64,000 nt of DNA from Ignavibacteriales bacterium (GTDB taxonomy: Bacteria > Bacteroidota > Ignavibacteria > Ignavibacteriales > Ignavibacteriaceae), in contig JADJEI010000001.1 of the NCBI GenBank assembly GCA_016709155.1, positions 1,860,001-1,924,000 of the forward strand, read 5' to 3'. Below, in pieces: positions 8,567 through 19,891 of the stretch. The stretch's first letter is position 1; each line of letters begins with the position of its first letter. The notes beneath the pieces were generated by a model. That model made no database searches, was not told the DNA's origin, and saw only the letters and a list, made by a program, of their open reading frames with translations. The position numbers were made by a program, and so were the translations under genes.

Positions 8567-10011
8567 AATTCTTTTCTAAGCCGGGCGACGGGGACTCTAA
8601 GCTGCTCTCTGTATTTAGCTATCGTTCTTCTTGCAATATGGATGCCTTCTTCATTCAATAACTCGGCAAGTCTATCGTCACTCAGAGGTTTCTTTTTATT
8701 TTCGGTTAAGACCAGTTCTTTGATTCTTTCTTTAATATGTTTATTTGAAACTTCTTCGCCTGAATCAGTTGCCAAGCCTTCGCTAAAAAAATATTTTAGC
8801 TCATGAATTCCCATAGGACTTTGAACATACTTACCATTAACAACACGGCTTATGGTAGAAATATCCATTTGAATTTCATCGGCAATGTCTTTGTAGATCA
8901 TTGGTTTTAGAAGCTTGGGGCCTTTTTCGAAAAATTCAAATTGTCTTTCAAAAATTGCGCGCATAATTTTTAACAGCGTTTCTCTTCTCTGCTGTATGCA
9001 GGCTATGAACCATTTTGCAGATTCAAATTTTTCTCTTAAAAATTTATACGTTTCTTTTTCGCGAACAGTTTTTTTCTTTTTCTTATTTGAATCAAACATT
9101 TCAAGATATTGCCTGCTAATGGTAACCGAAGGCATACTTTTATCGTTTAATGTGATGATATAATTGTCTTCAATTTTTTCAATTAGAAAATCCGGGGAAA
9201 TCTGATTCATTCCTAAAATTTCAGCATTACCTTCGCCTGGTTTGGGGTTTAAATTATGGATGATGTTCAGAGTAGCACGAAGGCTTTCTTCAGTCAAATT
9301 AAGTTTTTGTTTTATCAAATCATAACGTTTGCGAGTGAAATCAATGTAACAATTGCTCAACAATTCATCAGCTAAATATTTATAGTATGCATCAAAGTTT
9401 CCGGCACGAAGCTGGATGAGCAAACATTCCTGCAAATTTCTTGCGGCAATACCAACCGGGTCGAAACGCTGTATTTTTTTTAACAGAGTTTCTGATTCTT
9501 CTTTTGAAATATCGAGATGTTCAAACATATTCAGTTCTTCAACAATATCTTCGAGCGCTCTCTTTAAATATCCATCGGCATCGAGGTTGCCTATTATTTC
9601 TTCGCCAAGTATATAAAGTTTTTCATTAAGGTTTAGTAAGCGTAATTGTTCGGTTAGTTTTTCACTCAAAGTATCTCTTGAGTGAGCGATAGGATAGTAA
9701 ACTTCATCATCGGCACTTCGGTTTACCTTATCGTGTTCAAAATCAAGATCATTCATGTAATCTTCAATATCAAATTCTTCCTGCTGAGTCTCGGTTGTTT
9801 CATCATAATCTTCTGATTCACTTGATTCTCTATCCTTATCATCCTGCTCCAAAGTTTGATTTATTTCTTCTTCAAGTAAAGGATTCATTTCCAATTCTGT
9901 TTTTATTCGCTGCTCTAAAGCCAGTGTATTTAATTGCAGTAATTTTTGATACTGAATTTGCTGCGGCGACAACTTTTGCAGTTGAGAAAGTCTTTGATTT
10001 AAACTAAGCAT
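8563..10011 (-). CDS. rpoN: RNA polymerase sigma-54 factor
   Basis: Sigma-54, which directs RNA polymerase to -24/-12 promoters that need an enhancer-binding ATPase. The Gln- and Leu-rich N-terminal activator region (LSPQQIQYQKLLQLNTLALEQRI) is followed by an acidic linker (about residues 55-100), the core-binding domain, and near the C-terminus the RpoN box, seen as ARRTIAKYRE. Length 482 is normal. It lies 4 bases after the DUF3109 gene and overlaps the methyltransferase gene, in one operon with hslVU. Confidence 0.96.
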   Translation of the reverse strand: MLSLNQRLSQLQKLSPQQIQYQKLLQLNTLALEQRIKTELEMNPLLEEEINQTLEQDDKDRESSESEDYDETTETQQEEFDIEDYMNDLDFEHDKVNRSADDEVYYPIAHSRDTLSEKLTEQLRLLNLNEKLYILGEEIIGNLDADGYLKRALEDIVEELNMFEHLDISKEESETLLKKIQRFDPVGIAARNLQECLLIQLRAGNFDAYYKYLADELLSNCYIDFTRKRYDLIKQKLNLTEESLRATLNIIHNLNPKPGEGNAEILGMNQISPDFLIEKIEDNYIITLNDKSMPSVTISRQYLEMFDSNKKKKKTVREKETYKFLREKFESAKWFIACIQQRRETLLKIMRAIFERQFEFFEKGPKLLKPMIYKDIADEIQMDISTISRVVNGKYVQSPMGIHELKYFFSEGLATDSGEEVSNKHIKERIKELVLTENKKKPLSDDRLAELLNEEGIHIARRTIAKYREQLRVPVARLRKEL

Positions 10012-10014
10012 TTT

Positions 10015-10580
10015 TTATCCGTTAGATTCCTTTAATTTTTTATACCAGTTTTTTCCATATTTCCTTATTAAAGCATCACTGCAGAAATCTGCAATGGTCA
10101 TATTTTGTTCTTTGCCATTCTCTAATGCAGGGGTGCATTCGCTAAATTTTTCGTAACGCAAAATTTCTCCGCCAAAATCCGAAATCCTGATTGGGAACAA
10201 ATGACAGGAAATTGGTTTTCTGAATTTTGATTTTCCTTCAAAAAAAATTTTTTCAAGGCTGCATTTTGCAATATCTTTTTCATAATAAACAAATACACAA
10301 GCGCGGTTATTTATTGCACGCGTCATTAATTCACCGTCTTTTTTTCATAGAACCCGCTCTGCTGAATCTCTTTCCAATGGTCTTCAGAAAGCAGTGATTT
10401 AACTGACGGCAAAACATTTTGTATTTCGGATACTTCTTCTATCAATAATGGTGCCCCAAATTCACTTTCTAAGGTACAGCAAGCTCCTTTACATTTTTTT
10501 AGATCGCAAGCAAATGGTGTTTCTTTGATTTCTTTGCGAATTAAAACATTTTCGACAGGTATGAACTTATTATCAAACAT
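10015..10580 (-). CDS. DUF3109 (YkgJ-type cysteine-rich) protein, one frameshift
   Basis: A protein of unknown function common in Bacteroidota relatives. The first part has the cysteine cluster ACDLKKCKGACC, the second RAINNRACVFVYYE and PISCHLFPIRI, both DUF3109 signatures. The reading frame breaks at an A7 run (plus-strand T run 10339-10345); with eight bases it would read EKKDGELMTRAINN without a gap, giving a normal length of about 188. It is the first gene of the rpoN-hslVU operon. Confidence 0.85.
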
Positions 10581-10731
10581 TGGAATAATTTTTGTTCTAA
10601 ATTAACATTTTTGAATGAAAATCAAAATAAGCCTTCTTTGCATGTAATTTTTATCTATTCTTTTTACAATCTGTAAAAAATTCTGCATTATTTTTCTTTA
10701 TCGTATTACTCAACTCAATTTCGAGGTATAA

Positions 10732-11499
10732 ATGCATCTCAAAAATAAAGTAGTTTTGGTTACCGGCGCTTCAAGTGGAATAGGGAAATATCTGAGCTTA
10801 TTACTTGCAAAGGAAGATTGTAAATTAATTCTACTTTCAAGAAGAATTAATGAACTTGAAACGTTAAGCGACTCGATTAAATTGAACAAAACTCTGACGA
10901 TTTATAAGTGTGATGTTTCAGACCTCGAACAGGTTGAATTAATTTATCATCAAATTAAAAACAAATTCGGGAAAATTGATATTGCTGTTTTGAATGCCGG
11001 AGTTGGTCATCAAGTAAAAATCCAGGACTTTGATATCAATCAAGCCAAAGAAACTTTTGATACAAATGTTTTTGGTGTATTGAATTTTTTTAAAGTATTG
11101 CTTCCGGATTTTATAGCAAGAAGAGGTGGTTATATTATTGGTGTTTCAAGTATGGCTGATGTTCGTGGTTTTGTAAACAGTGGAATTTATTGTGCAAGTA
11201 AATCTGCGCTCAGCAAAATTCTTGAAAGTTTTAGGATCGAGTTAAAATCTTTTAATGTTAAAGTGATAACAGTCAGACCGGGATTTGTTCAAACACCGAT
11301 GACTGCAAAAAATAGATTTCACATGCCGTTCCTACTAAAGCCTGAGGAAGCAGCGGAAATAATTTTAAATGGGATAAAGAATGAGAAGTCAATTATTCAA
11401 TTTCCATTGCCAATGTATTTTGCATCAGAGCTGATCAGGCATATTCCAAATTCACTTTTTGAATTTCTATCTTCAAAATTTCCAAGAAAACGGCAGTAA
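10732..11499 (+). CDS. Short-chain dehydrogenase/reductase
   Basis: A 255-residue classical SDR. It has the NAD(P)-binding motif TGASSGIG at residues 11-18, the NAG motif in LNAGVGH, the catalytic Ser in VSSMAD, and Tyr153/Lys157 in YCASK. Arginine after the first strand (LLSRR) suggests NADP(H). The substrate is not inferable. It is monocistronic, divergent from the DUF3109 gene. Confidence 0.9.
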   Translation: MHLKNKVVLVTGASSGIGKYLSLLLAKEDCKLILLSRRINELETLSDSIKLNKTLTIYKCDVSDLEQVELIYHQIKNKFGKIDIAVLNAGVGHQVKIQDFDINQAKETFDTNVFGVLNFFKVLLPDFIARRGGYIIGVSSMADVRGFVNSGIYCASKSALSKILESFRIELKSFNVKVITVRPGFVQTPMTAKNRFHMPFLLKPEEAAEIILNGIKNEKSIIQFPLPMYFASELIRHIPNSLFEFLSSKFPRKRQ

Positions 11500-11577
11500 T
11501 TTTTTTGATAAAAATAATTTTTGATTGTAGTTTACTTCTAAAGTTCAAATAATTGACAAATAGTTTCAGAGGGACAG

Positions 11578-14500
11578 TTGATTAAAAATTTTACTTTTGT
11601 ATTTATACTTTTCTTTGCGGCATTTATACAATCTCAGTCAGACTCTTTATTAATTCTGAGTGAGGTAATGTTCTATCCAACTTCCGGCAACAATGAGTTT
11701 GTCGAAGTTTATAATCTTAGTGCTGCAGAAAGCTTTGATTTAGCCGGTTACAAGTTTAAATATTCTACCTCCTCCCCGGATGTCTTTATCGATGCAGGAT
11801 TTGGAACAGTACTGCCGCCGCTTTCTTACGCAGTAATTCTGGAGGGTGATTATGATTTTGTTTCCGGAATTTATAATTCAATTATCCCTTCGGATGCGTT
11901 AATTCTAAAAATATCCGACAACTCTTTCGGCTCCTCGGGAATGTCAAACACCGAAGATAGAATTATAAAATTGATTAATCCTTCAGATGACACGCTTCAG
12001 GTTTATACTTACTCGGCGAACAATTCACAAAGCTTTTCCGATGAAAAAATTTCCTTGAGTCGTGACAACACAATTGAAAATTGGGCGAACGCAATAACAA
12101 TAAATGGAACACCGGGTTTTGAAAATTCAGTTACGCCTGTAAATTACGATTTGCAGTTAAGTTCAATCACAGTCTCTCCCGATTTACCATTTGAGGGAGA
12201 TGATGTTCAAATAGATATTACAATAAAAAATATTGGAATACTATCCGCTGGTTTTTATTCGATTGAAGTTTATAATGATTTGAATCTCGACTCAATTCCT
12301 GAAGCTAACGAATTATTCTACTCAAATTCATTTTCAAATCTTTTGTCAGATGATTCAATAACTACTTCAACGAACTTAACTGCACTTTCCGCCCGCAATT
12401 ATCAAATCATCGCACAGGTTGTTTTTGCAGAAGATGAAAACAATTCGAACAATCAAAAAATAAAATTGTTCACAGTGTTTTTACCGGGAGCAAATTTTAA
12501 TGATGTTGTCATTAATGAAATTATGTATGCGCCCGATTCCGGTGAGCCTGAATGGGTTGAATTATTCAATCGCTCCTTAAACACAATCAACTTAAAGAAA
12601 TGGAAATTGAGCGACGCACTTACTGCGGTTTCAATTACTCCGAATGATTTTATTTTACAGCCCGATAGTTTCGTAGTGTTGAGTAAAGATTCTTCGATAA
12701 TCAATTTTTATAATATCCCTTCGAGCTTGATTGTATTTTCTTTGCCCGCTTTAAATAATTCGGGTGATGCTGTAGTGTTAAAAGATTCAATTGGATTTTT
12801 AGTTGACAGCCTTTTTTACTTGCCTGATTGGGGAGGGAGTATCGGCGGAAACTCCCTCGAAAGAATTCTTGCCGGCGGTGAAAGTAATTCATCAGAAAAT
12901 TGGGGGACTTCCGAAAGCATTGATCGTGCGACTCCCGGTAAAATAAATTCTCTCTCACCAAAGGATTATGACCTTTCAATAATAAACTTTTCAACTGAAA
13001 AAGATTTTGTGATTTTGGGTGAACAAGCACAATTCGATATTAAGATATTAAATAAAGGTTTGAACTCGTCACAAACTTTTCAGGTTGAAATATTTAAAGA
13101 TGCAAATGTAGATTCTATTCCACAGCCGTCTGAATTTGCAACGAATTTTTCGGGACAGCAATTATCAAGCGGTGACAGTACTTCATTTGTTTTTACTTCA
13201 TCGGATTTTTCAGCCGGTAAAAATTATTTTATTACAAAGTTAATAACTTCGATTGATGATGACACAACAAACAATATAGCATTTGAGTCAATAAATGCAG
13301 TAAACATCAACGAAATCAGAAATGATATTGTTATAAATGAAATTATGTATGCACCCGATTCTCCCGAACCTGAATGGATTGAACTTTTCAATCAAAGCAA
13401 CAAAATAATTGACTTAAAAAATTATCAGCTATCCGATAACAGCGACACAACTAAAATCATTTCACAAAGTACAATCCTCAATCCTTCAGAATATTTTGTT
13501 ATTGCTGACGATAGTTTATTGCTTAACATTTATAACATCACTTCTCAATTAGTAGTTAAAAGTTTTTCAGCATTCAATAACACCGGTGATAAAATTATTC
13601 TGCTTGATTCTTTGGACAGGGTGATTGACTCGCTTGAATATTCCGATAATTGGGGCGGAAGCGAAGGTAATTCACTCGAAAGAATAAACGCTGAGTTTAG
13701 CTCAACAGATTCATCAAATTGGAAAACTTCTTCCAGCAGGTTAGGTGCCACACCGGGCTTTATCAATTCTGTTACCCGAAAAGATTTTGATATTGAAGCC
13801 TCTGATATTTTATTTACACCAGCCTTTCCGCAAATACGGGAGAACGTTACTGCGTCAATTAAAATTAAAAATATCGGAAAAAATCCCGCCGATTTTTCTT
13901 TCTTCTTTTACGAAGATACAAATCTTGATTCTATTCCTGATTTGCTGCTTGAAACTAAAAGTGGGTTTAATCTTTCGGCGGGGGATTCGTCAAACATTCC
14001 AATAAATTATTCAATTCTTAATTTGGAAAGCAAACGAGCTTTTTTTATTCGGGCAATTTTTATTTTTGATCAGGATACAACTAATAATTTCTTTTATAAA
14101 GCAATAGCGCCAGGCTTTCCTCCGCTTACAATTTTAATAAATGAAATTATGTACTCACCTCTTGGCGGCGAACCCGAATGGATAGAAATTTATAACACTT
14201 CGGAAGACACAATTAATTTGAACGGCTGGTCGGTTGCAGATGTTTTAACCACTTCAAGTTCAGCTTTAATTAATAACGATTTTTTTGTTGCCGGGAAATC
14301 CTACTCAGTAATTACCGAAGATACTTCTATTTTTAATTTTCATAGAGTTATCCCTTCCAAAGTTTATCAATTGAGTCTGCCGTCGTTTAACAATGATGCT
14401 GATGGTGTTGTGCTTCGTGATAATCGTGGTGCCGCCATTGATTCCGTATTCTACATCAGTGATTGGGGCGGAACCGGTGGGTATTCACTTGAAAGAATTT

Positions 14501-16253
14501 CATTTGATGCGCCTTCAAATCTTTTCACAAATTGGAATTCATCAATTGATATTGAAACAAGTACACCCGGTAGAATAAACAGTCTGACTCCGAAACAGTT
14601 CGATCTTTCTATAATATCAATGCTTTTCAATCCTAAATATCCAACCGAGGGGGAGGATGTTTTTATCAATGCACAAATCAGAAATAACGGAAGTTCTGCT
14701 GCTCAAAATTTCACTCTTCAGTTTTTTATTGACTCCGATTCAAACGAAGTGGCTGATCAACTATTAAGCGAGCATACAATAACAACTCTTGCCGCCGGTG
14801 ATTCGTTTTTCGTTCAATCTTCTTCACCAATAGTTAACTTAAATAAAAAAATTCTTTGTGCAGTAAAAATTATTTTTTCAACAGATGAAGACACTTTAAA
14901 CAACTATTTTGAAAAATCAGTACAGCCCGGTTTTGCTGAAAAATCTGTTTTGATCAGCGAAGTAATGTCTGACCCTGCAGATGGCGAACCTGAATGGGTA
15001 GAAATTATCAACAATTCAAACGATACAATAAATCTAAAAAATTGGTCAATAAGTGATGTACTTTCAACACCGACAAAAAGTTTTATTTCATTAGACGATT
15101 ATTTATTTGCGCCCTCAGAATTTTTAGTGATCGCTCCTGATACGTCTTTCAAATCATTTCATCCTGATTTTACAGGAAAATTTATTGCCGTTAATTTCGG
15201 CACATTGACCAATTCTGCTGACGGCATTATTATTTATGATTTCAGAGATGGAATAATTGACAGTTTGCTCTATCGTTCGTCATGGGGCGGGGCAAAAGGT
15301 GTTTCACTTGAAAGATTTAGTTATTCTGCTTCAACAAATGACAGCATAAATTGGGCGACTTGCCTTAATGCTAACAGCAGCACACCGGAGAAGTTAATTC
15401 ATTGTTTGACTTACCTGACTATGAAAGAAATTCAATTATTATAAACGAAATAATGTTTGATCCGGATATTGATAACAGCGAGTTTATCGAGTTATTAAAT
15501 TTAAGTGCTGACTCTATAAATATTGGTGGGTGGAAAATCGAAGACTTAAGCGGAAATTTTTACAAATTGGCAGAGACAAGTTTCTTCCTTCCTAAAGAAA
15601 AATATTTTATTCTTGCTGCAGATTCACTGATGTTAAAAAAATATTTACTTACGGACTATCGCTACAAAACACTCTCAGGTGAATCAAGCCTCGGCTTACT
15701 GAACTCCGGTGAAGCAGTGATATTAAAAGATGTAAAAAGAAATATTATTGATTCGGTTTTTTATTCGGATAAATGGCACAATAAAAACATTTCGATTCTA
15801 AAAAACCGATCTCTCGAAAGAATCAATCCTACACTCAACTCGAATGATCCTCTAAATTGGAGTACTTCAGTTTCCAATTTTGGAGCAACACCTGCCGAAC
15901 AAAACAGTATCTTCACAGATAATTTGAATAGCACTGCAAATATTTCTGTTTCACCAAATCCCTTTTCACCGGATAACGATGGCTTCGAGGATTTTGCAAT
16001 TATTAGTTACAATCTTTCACAACCCGTTGCTCAAGTAAGAATAAAAATATTTGATAGTCGTGGGAGATTAGTGCGAACACTTGCAAATAATTTGGCAAGC
16101 GGATCAAACGGCTCAATTGTATTTGATGGACTAGAGGATGACGGACAACCAATGAGGATTGGCATCTACATAATCTTTCTCGAAGCATTAAATGATAACT
16201 CCGGTGTTGTTGAAACATTAAAAACAGTGGTTGTAGTAGCAAGAAAACTTTAA
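11578..16253 (+). CDS. Giant secreted lamin-tail/CARDB repeat protein, one frameshift
   Basis: About 1,558 residues when its two frames are joined. A TTG start precedes a signal peptide (cleavage near IQSQ). It then alternates lamin-tail domains (each opening with INEIMYAPDS-like and holding LERI...NW and TPG) with CARDB-type Ig domains (starts at about residues 190, 460, 730, 1010). Lamin-tail units begin near 11645, 12500, 13325, 14133, 14947 and 15436. The C-terminus (SPNPFSPDNDGFED, then RIKIFDSRGRLVRTL) is a FlgD-like/sorting-type domain. The frame breaks near 15395, where an extra A restores LNSLFDLPDYE. It is probably a surface or matrix protein. Confidence 0.85.
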
Positions 16254-16259
16254 TCCATT

Positions 16260-16787
16260 GTGAATAATTTAAATTTAAAAAAAGCTGAAATTGAGGATGC
16301 AGAACTAATCTATAAATTAATAGATGAGTCACGTGAGAATCTTCGTCAATGGCTTACCTGGGTTGATATTTCTAAATCACCAATCTTTACCGAAAATTAT
16401 CTTATTGAAAATTTACTTTCTGATTTTTACTCTGGCAGATCGATTTTTGAAATATTTCTTGATGATAATTTTTGTGGAATGATTGATCTTCATAATGGAA
16501 ACAAAGAATTGAAATCTGTTGATATCGGATATTGGGTCGGAGAAAAATATCAAGGCAGAAACATTGCAACTGATGCTTGTAGATTATTAATCAACTTAGT
16601 CTTTAACAATTATGAGATTGACACTATATTTATAAGATGCGCTGAAGAGAACGTAAAAAGCCGCAGCATTCCTCAGAAATTATCTTTTGAATTGGTCGAC
16701 ACGACCTCAGAAATATTGATTCGTGACAAAACCTATAGACTGTTAGTTTATTCATTAAAAAAATCCGCATGGACCGCATTACAGTAA
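16260..16787 (+). CDS. GNAT-family N-acetyltransferase, RimL/RimJ-like
   Basis: A 175-residue acetyltransferase. It starts with GTG 6 bases after the previous gene. ESRENLRQWLTWVD and IGYWVGEKYQGRNIATDACRLL are the substrate-loop and acetyl-CoA-binding segments of the RimJ/RimL/YdaF group; Q-G-R-N-I-A is the pyrophosphate-binding loop. N-V-K-S-R-S follows as usual. The last residues (KKSAWTALQ) may be out of frame or a short natural tail. The substrate, ribosomal protein or small amine, is unknown. Confidence 0.85.
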   Translation: MNNLNLKKAEIEDAELIYKLIDESRENLRQWLTWVDISKSPIFTENYLIENLLSDFYSGRSIFEIFLDDNFCGMIDLHNGNKELKSVDIGYWVGEKYQGRNIATDACRLLINLVFNNYEIDTIFIRCAEENVKSRSIPQKLSFELVDTTSEILIRDKTYRLLVYSLKKSAWTALQ

Positions 16788-17062
16788 GTAACCAATGCTA
16801 ATTCCAAATTGTCCTGCCAAAACTTTACATAGTTATTAAGTTCTCAATACTTAGAAAATAATTTAATTTATTCTTTCAATTGAAAATGTATATTCGTTTT
16901 TAAGTTAAAAGATGTCAAAAATCTTCAATAACTGCTTCATAACTCTTGGAATATTATTTGTTATTAAAATTTATCTTTATCAAGAATAGTTCGCACTAAT
17001 TGATATAAATAAAGTAAACAAGCGTAGTCTTATAAACATGATGAGAAAAGGTTAAAATAAAT

Positions 17063-18205
17063 ATGATGGAACTTAAGTTTACAGAAGAACAAATCATGCT
17101 TCGCGATATGGTTCGTGATTTCACAAATAATGAGATAAAGCCAATTGCTTCAAAAATTGACAAAGAAGGAAAAATCCCTACGGACCTAATCAAGAAAATG
17201 GCTGAGCTTGGATTCCTTGGAGTGGCATTCCCCGAAAAATTTGGAGGCGGTGGTTTTGGCGAATTAGGATATTGCTTGATGCAGGAAGAAATTGCACGCG
17301 GCTGCATGTCAACCGCAACTTTTATCGGCGCTCATCAATCTATCGGCACAAATGCAATATTCAATGGTGCTTCCGAAGAACAGAAAATGAAATTTATCCC
17401 TCCTCTTGCTGCAGGCGAAAAAATCGCTGCTTTCGGATTGACCGAGGCAACTGCTGGCTCCGATTCTTTTCACATAAAAACCAAAGCCGAACTCGTTGGA
17501 AATGAGTGGGTGATAAATGGAGAAAAACTATGGATTACAAACGGCGGACTTGCAAATATCATTTCACTTTTTGCACGAACAGGAAAAGGGATTAGTTTAT
17601 TTGTTGTTGAAACAGAACGCGATGGTTTTAAAGCCGGTCCTCCCGAAAAGAAAATGGGAATCAAAGGCAGCATGACTAACGCATTAAGTTTTGAAAATGT
17701 CCGCATTCCGAAAGAAAATCTTATCGGTACTGAAGGAAGGGGTTTCGTTTATGCGATGCGGACTCTTGACGCTGGAAGATTAGGTTTAGGCGCCGCCTGC
17801 CTCGGAGCTTCGAAAGAATTACTTGAACTTTCTACTAAATATTCAAAAGAAAGAATTCAGTTCGATCATCCTATCGCACAATTTCAAGCAATACAATTTA
17901 TGCTTGCTGAAATGGCTGTGATGACTTACAACATGGAATCAATAGTTTACCGCACTGCTGCGGATTATGAATTTGGGAAAGATATTTCACGTCAGTCTGC
18001 AATGGTAAAATTATACTGCTCCGAATCGCTTGACAAAATAGCAGATTGCGCAGTACAGATTCATGGCGGGATGGGGTATTCACAGGAATTGTCAATCGAA
18101 CGTATGTATCGGGATTCTCGCATCAATAGAATTTTTGAAGGAACAAATGAAATCCAAAAAGGAATTATCGCAAGGGAAGTAATCAAGAAGAACGGTAAAG
18201 TTTAA
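17063..18205 (+). CDS. Acyl-CoA dehydrogenase
   Basis: A FAD-dependent enzyme of fatty-acid or branched-chain acyl-CoA oxidation, 380 residues. It shows the family segments GLTEATAGSDS and GEKLWITNGG (FAD and substrate binding), the C-terminal IHGGMGYSQELSIERMYRDSR and the catalytic Glu at about residue 359 in RIFEGTNEIQ. Two adjacent ATGs give an uncertain start by one residue. No electron-transfer flavoprotein gene is next to it. Confidence 0.92.
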   Translation: MMELKFTEEQIMLRDMVRDFTNNEIKPIASKIDKEGKIPTDLIKKMAELGFLGVAFPEKFGGGGFGELGYCLMQEEIARGCMSTATFIGAHQSIGTNAIFNGASEEQKMKFIPPLAAGEKIAAFGLTEATAGSDSFHIKTKAELVGNEWVINGEKLWITNGGLANIISLFARTGKGISLFVVETERDGFKAGPPEKKMGIKGSMTNALSFENVRIPKENLIGTEGRGFVYAMRTLDAGRLGLGAACLGASKELLELSTKYSKERIQFDHPIAQFQAIQFMLAEMAVMTYNMESIVYRTAADYEFGKDISRQSAMVKLYCSESLDKIADCAVQIHGGMGYSQELSIERMYRDSRINRIFEGTNEIQKGIIAREVIKKNGKV

Positions 18206-18238
18206 CCATATTATTAATAAATCAAAGTGAGTTGTTCT

Positions 18239-18490
18239 ATGCCATTAACAAAAGCTAAAGCAGCAGTTAAGTCAAAATCAAAAAGCAAAAAATTTTTCTA
18301 CTATAGAATTTTTGATGATAATGAAAATAAAAATTATCTAAAAAGTGTTCTCACTCATAAGCAGGTTGAAAAATATTTAAAAGCTTTTGAGAAGACTCAT
18401 CAAAAATATTTTAATTCTGAATTTGCTGAACATCTTCGAAAGTATGATCGTAAAGTTGAGATAGTAGAAGTACAGGACATTTCGTATTAA
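18239..18490 (+). CDS. Small basic hypothetical protein
   Basis: An 83-residue lysine-rich protein (charged start SKSKSKK, then a mixed helical body KNYLKSVLTHKQVEKYLKAF). I start at the ATG at 18239 because AGTGAG lies 8 bases upstream. It has no signal peptide or known motif. It lies 33 bases after the acyl-CoA dehydrogenase gene and directly before a strong terminator, so it probably ends that transcript. Confidence 0.65.
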   Translation: MPLTKAKAAVKSKSKSKKFFYYRIFDDNENKNYLKSVLTHKQVEKYLKAFEKTHQKYFNSEFAEHLRKYDRKVEIVEVQDISY

Positions 18491-18505
18491 AACGGCTCTC
18501 AAAAA

Positions 18506-18550
18506 CCTGCAGAACTTTCCGCCTCCTTTTTGTTCTGCAGGATTTTTTTT
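18506..18550 (+). terminator. Rho-independent terminator
   Basis: A perfect 10-bp stem CCTGCAGAAC (18506-18515) with GTTCTGCAGG (18532-18541), followed by a run of eight T. It ends the acyl-CoA dehydrogenase transcript. Confidence 0.92.
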
Positions 18551-18666
18551 ACTTGAAATACTAAGCTGATAATAAGTGCGTGTTTATCAAAATTCTTAAA
18601 AGTAAAATAATTTCTGCTTAAGTTTCATTTATTAAAATTTTGTACTAATATTTTTAAGGATTAATA

Positions 18667-19890
18667 ATGAAATCTTCGATCTCAATTCTCTTTTTCACTT
18701 TCTGTTTTAGTCTTTCAATTATTTATGCTCAAGATAAAAACAAAGGCATCTTTACCGAGCCTAAGCCAGGCTATTATGATGAAATTCTGAAAAACATTAA
18801 TGAATTTCAAAACCCACCCAAAGAAAAAAAGCAGTACTTTAAACTTGATTTTACCGGAATGGATATCCCCAAATCGAAAGAAGAGTTTAAATCTTTCTGG
18901 CACAATGATCCGATTTCACAAGGTCAAACAGGCACTTGCTGGTCTTTCTCTACCACCTCCTTCTTCGAATCGGAAGTCTATCGTTTAACCGGAAAAGAAG
19001 TTAGTCTTTCTCCAATTTATACTGCTTATTGGGAATATGTTGAAAAAGCAAAAGAGTTTATTCGCACGCGCGGTAAATCTCTTTTTGAAGAAGGCTCCGA
19101 AGCAAACGCTGTTTCAAGAATCTATCGTGAATATGGAATTGTTCCTGCAAATGTTTGTTCCGGCTTACTTCCCGGTCAACTTTCTCACGATCACAGCAAA
19201 TTGATAAATGAAATGAAGACCTATCTTGAATCTGTCAAGACAACCAATTCTTGGAATGAAAAGGAAGTCGTTGAGGTAATAAAATCAATACTTAATCACT
19301 ATCTTGGCGAAATGCCAACAGAAGTTGTTGCCGATGGAAACAAATATACTCCAAAAGAATATCTAAATAATTATTTAAAATTAAATATGGATGATTATGT
19401 AGATGTTTTATCATATATGCAAAAACCGTATTGGCAGCAAGTTGAATATGAAGTACCTGATAACTGGTGGCACAACAAAGATTATTTCAACGTTCCTCTT
19501 GATGATTTTATGACAATACTAAAAAATGCAATTAAGAATGGCTACACATTGGCAATTGGCGGAGATGTTAGCGAAGCTGGTTATGATAGCTGGACAAAGT
19601 GTGCGGTCGTTCCAACGTTTGATATTCCGTCTGAATATATTGATGAGAACGCAAGGCAATTTAGATTCAGTAATCAAACAACAACTGATGATCACGGAAT
19701 CCATTTGGTTGGATATAAAGAACTCGATGGCACGACATGGTTCTTGATAAAAGATTCAGGTGCTGGCTCTCGCAACACGGGAGATAAAGGATACTATTTT
19801 TATCACGAAGATTACGTTAAACTTAAAATAATGGATTTTATGGTTCATAAAGATATGTTTAAGGATTATTTCTCAAAGTTTAATAAATAG
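18667..19890 (+). CDS. Secreted C1 (papain/bleomycin-hydrolase-like) peptidase
   Basis: A 407-residue cysteine peptidase with a signal peptide (cleavage after IIYAQ region). The catalytic Cys91 lies in GQTGTCWSFS with the oxyanion Gln before it, and the catalytic His in DDHGIHLVGY. The third residue, normally Asn in NSWG, is replaced by Asp in LIKDSGAGS. The domain layout resembles aminopeptidase C/bleomycin hydrolase but with export. It ends right at an inverted-repeat element. Activity is likely but the Asp is a deviation. Confidence 0.88.
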   Translation: MKSSISILFFTFCFSLSIIYAQDKNKGIFTEPKPGYYDEILKNINEFQNPPKEKKQYFKLDFTGMDIPKSKEEFKSFWHNDPISQGQTGTCWSFSTTSFFESEVYRLTGKEVSLSPIYTAYWEYVEKAKEFIRTRGKSLFEEGSEANAVSRIYREYGIVPANVCSGLLPGQLSHDHSKLINEMKTYLESVKTTNSWNEKEVVEVIKSILNHYLGEMPTEVVADGNKYTPKEYLNNYLKLNMDDYVDVLSYMQKPYWQQVEYEVPDNWWHNKDYFNVPLDDFMTILKNAIKNGYTLAIGGDVSEAGYDSWTKCAVVPTFDIPSEYIDENARQFRFSNQTTTDDHGIHLVGYKELDGTTWFLIKDSGAGSRNTGDKGYYFYHEDYVKLKIMDFMVHKDMFKDYFSKFNK

Positions 19891-19891
19891 A

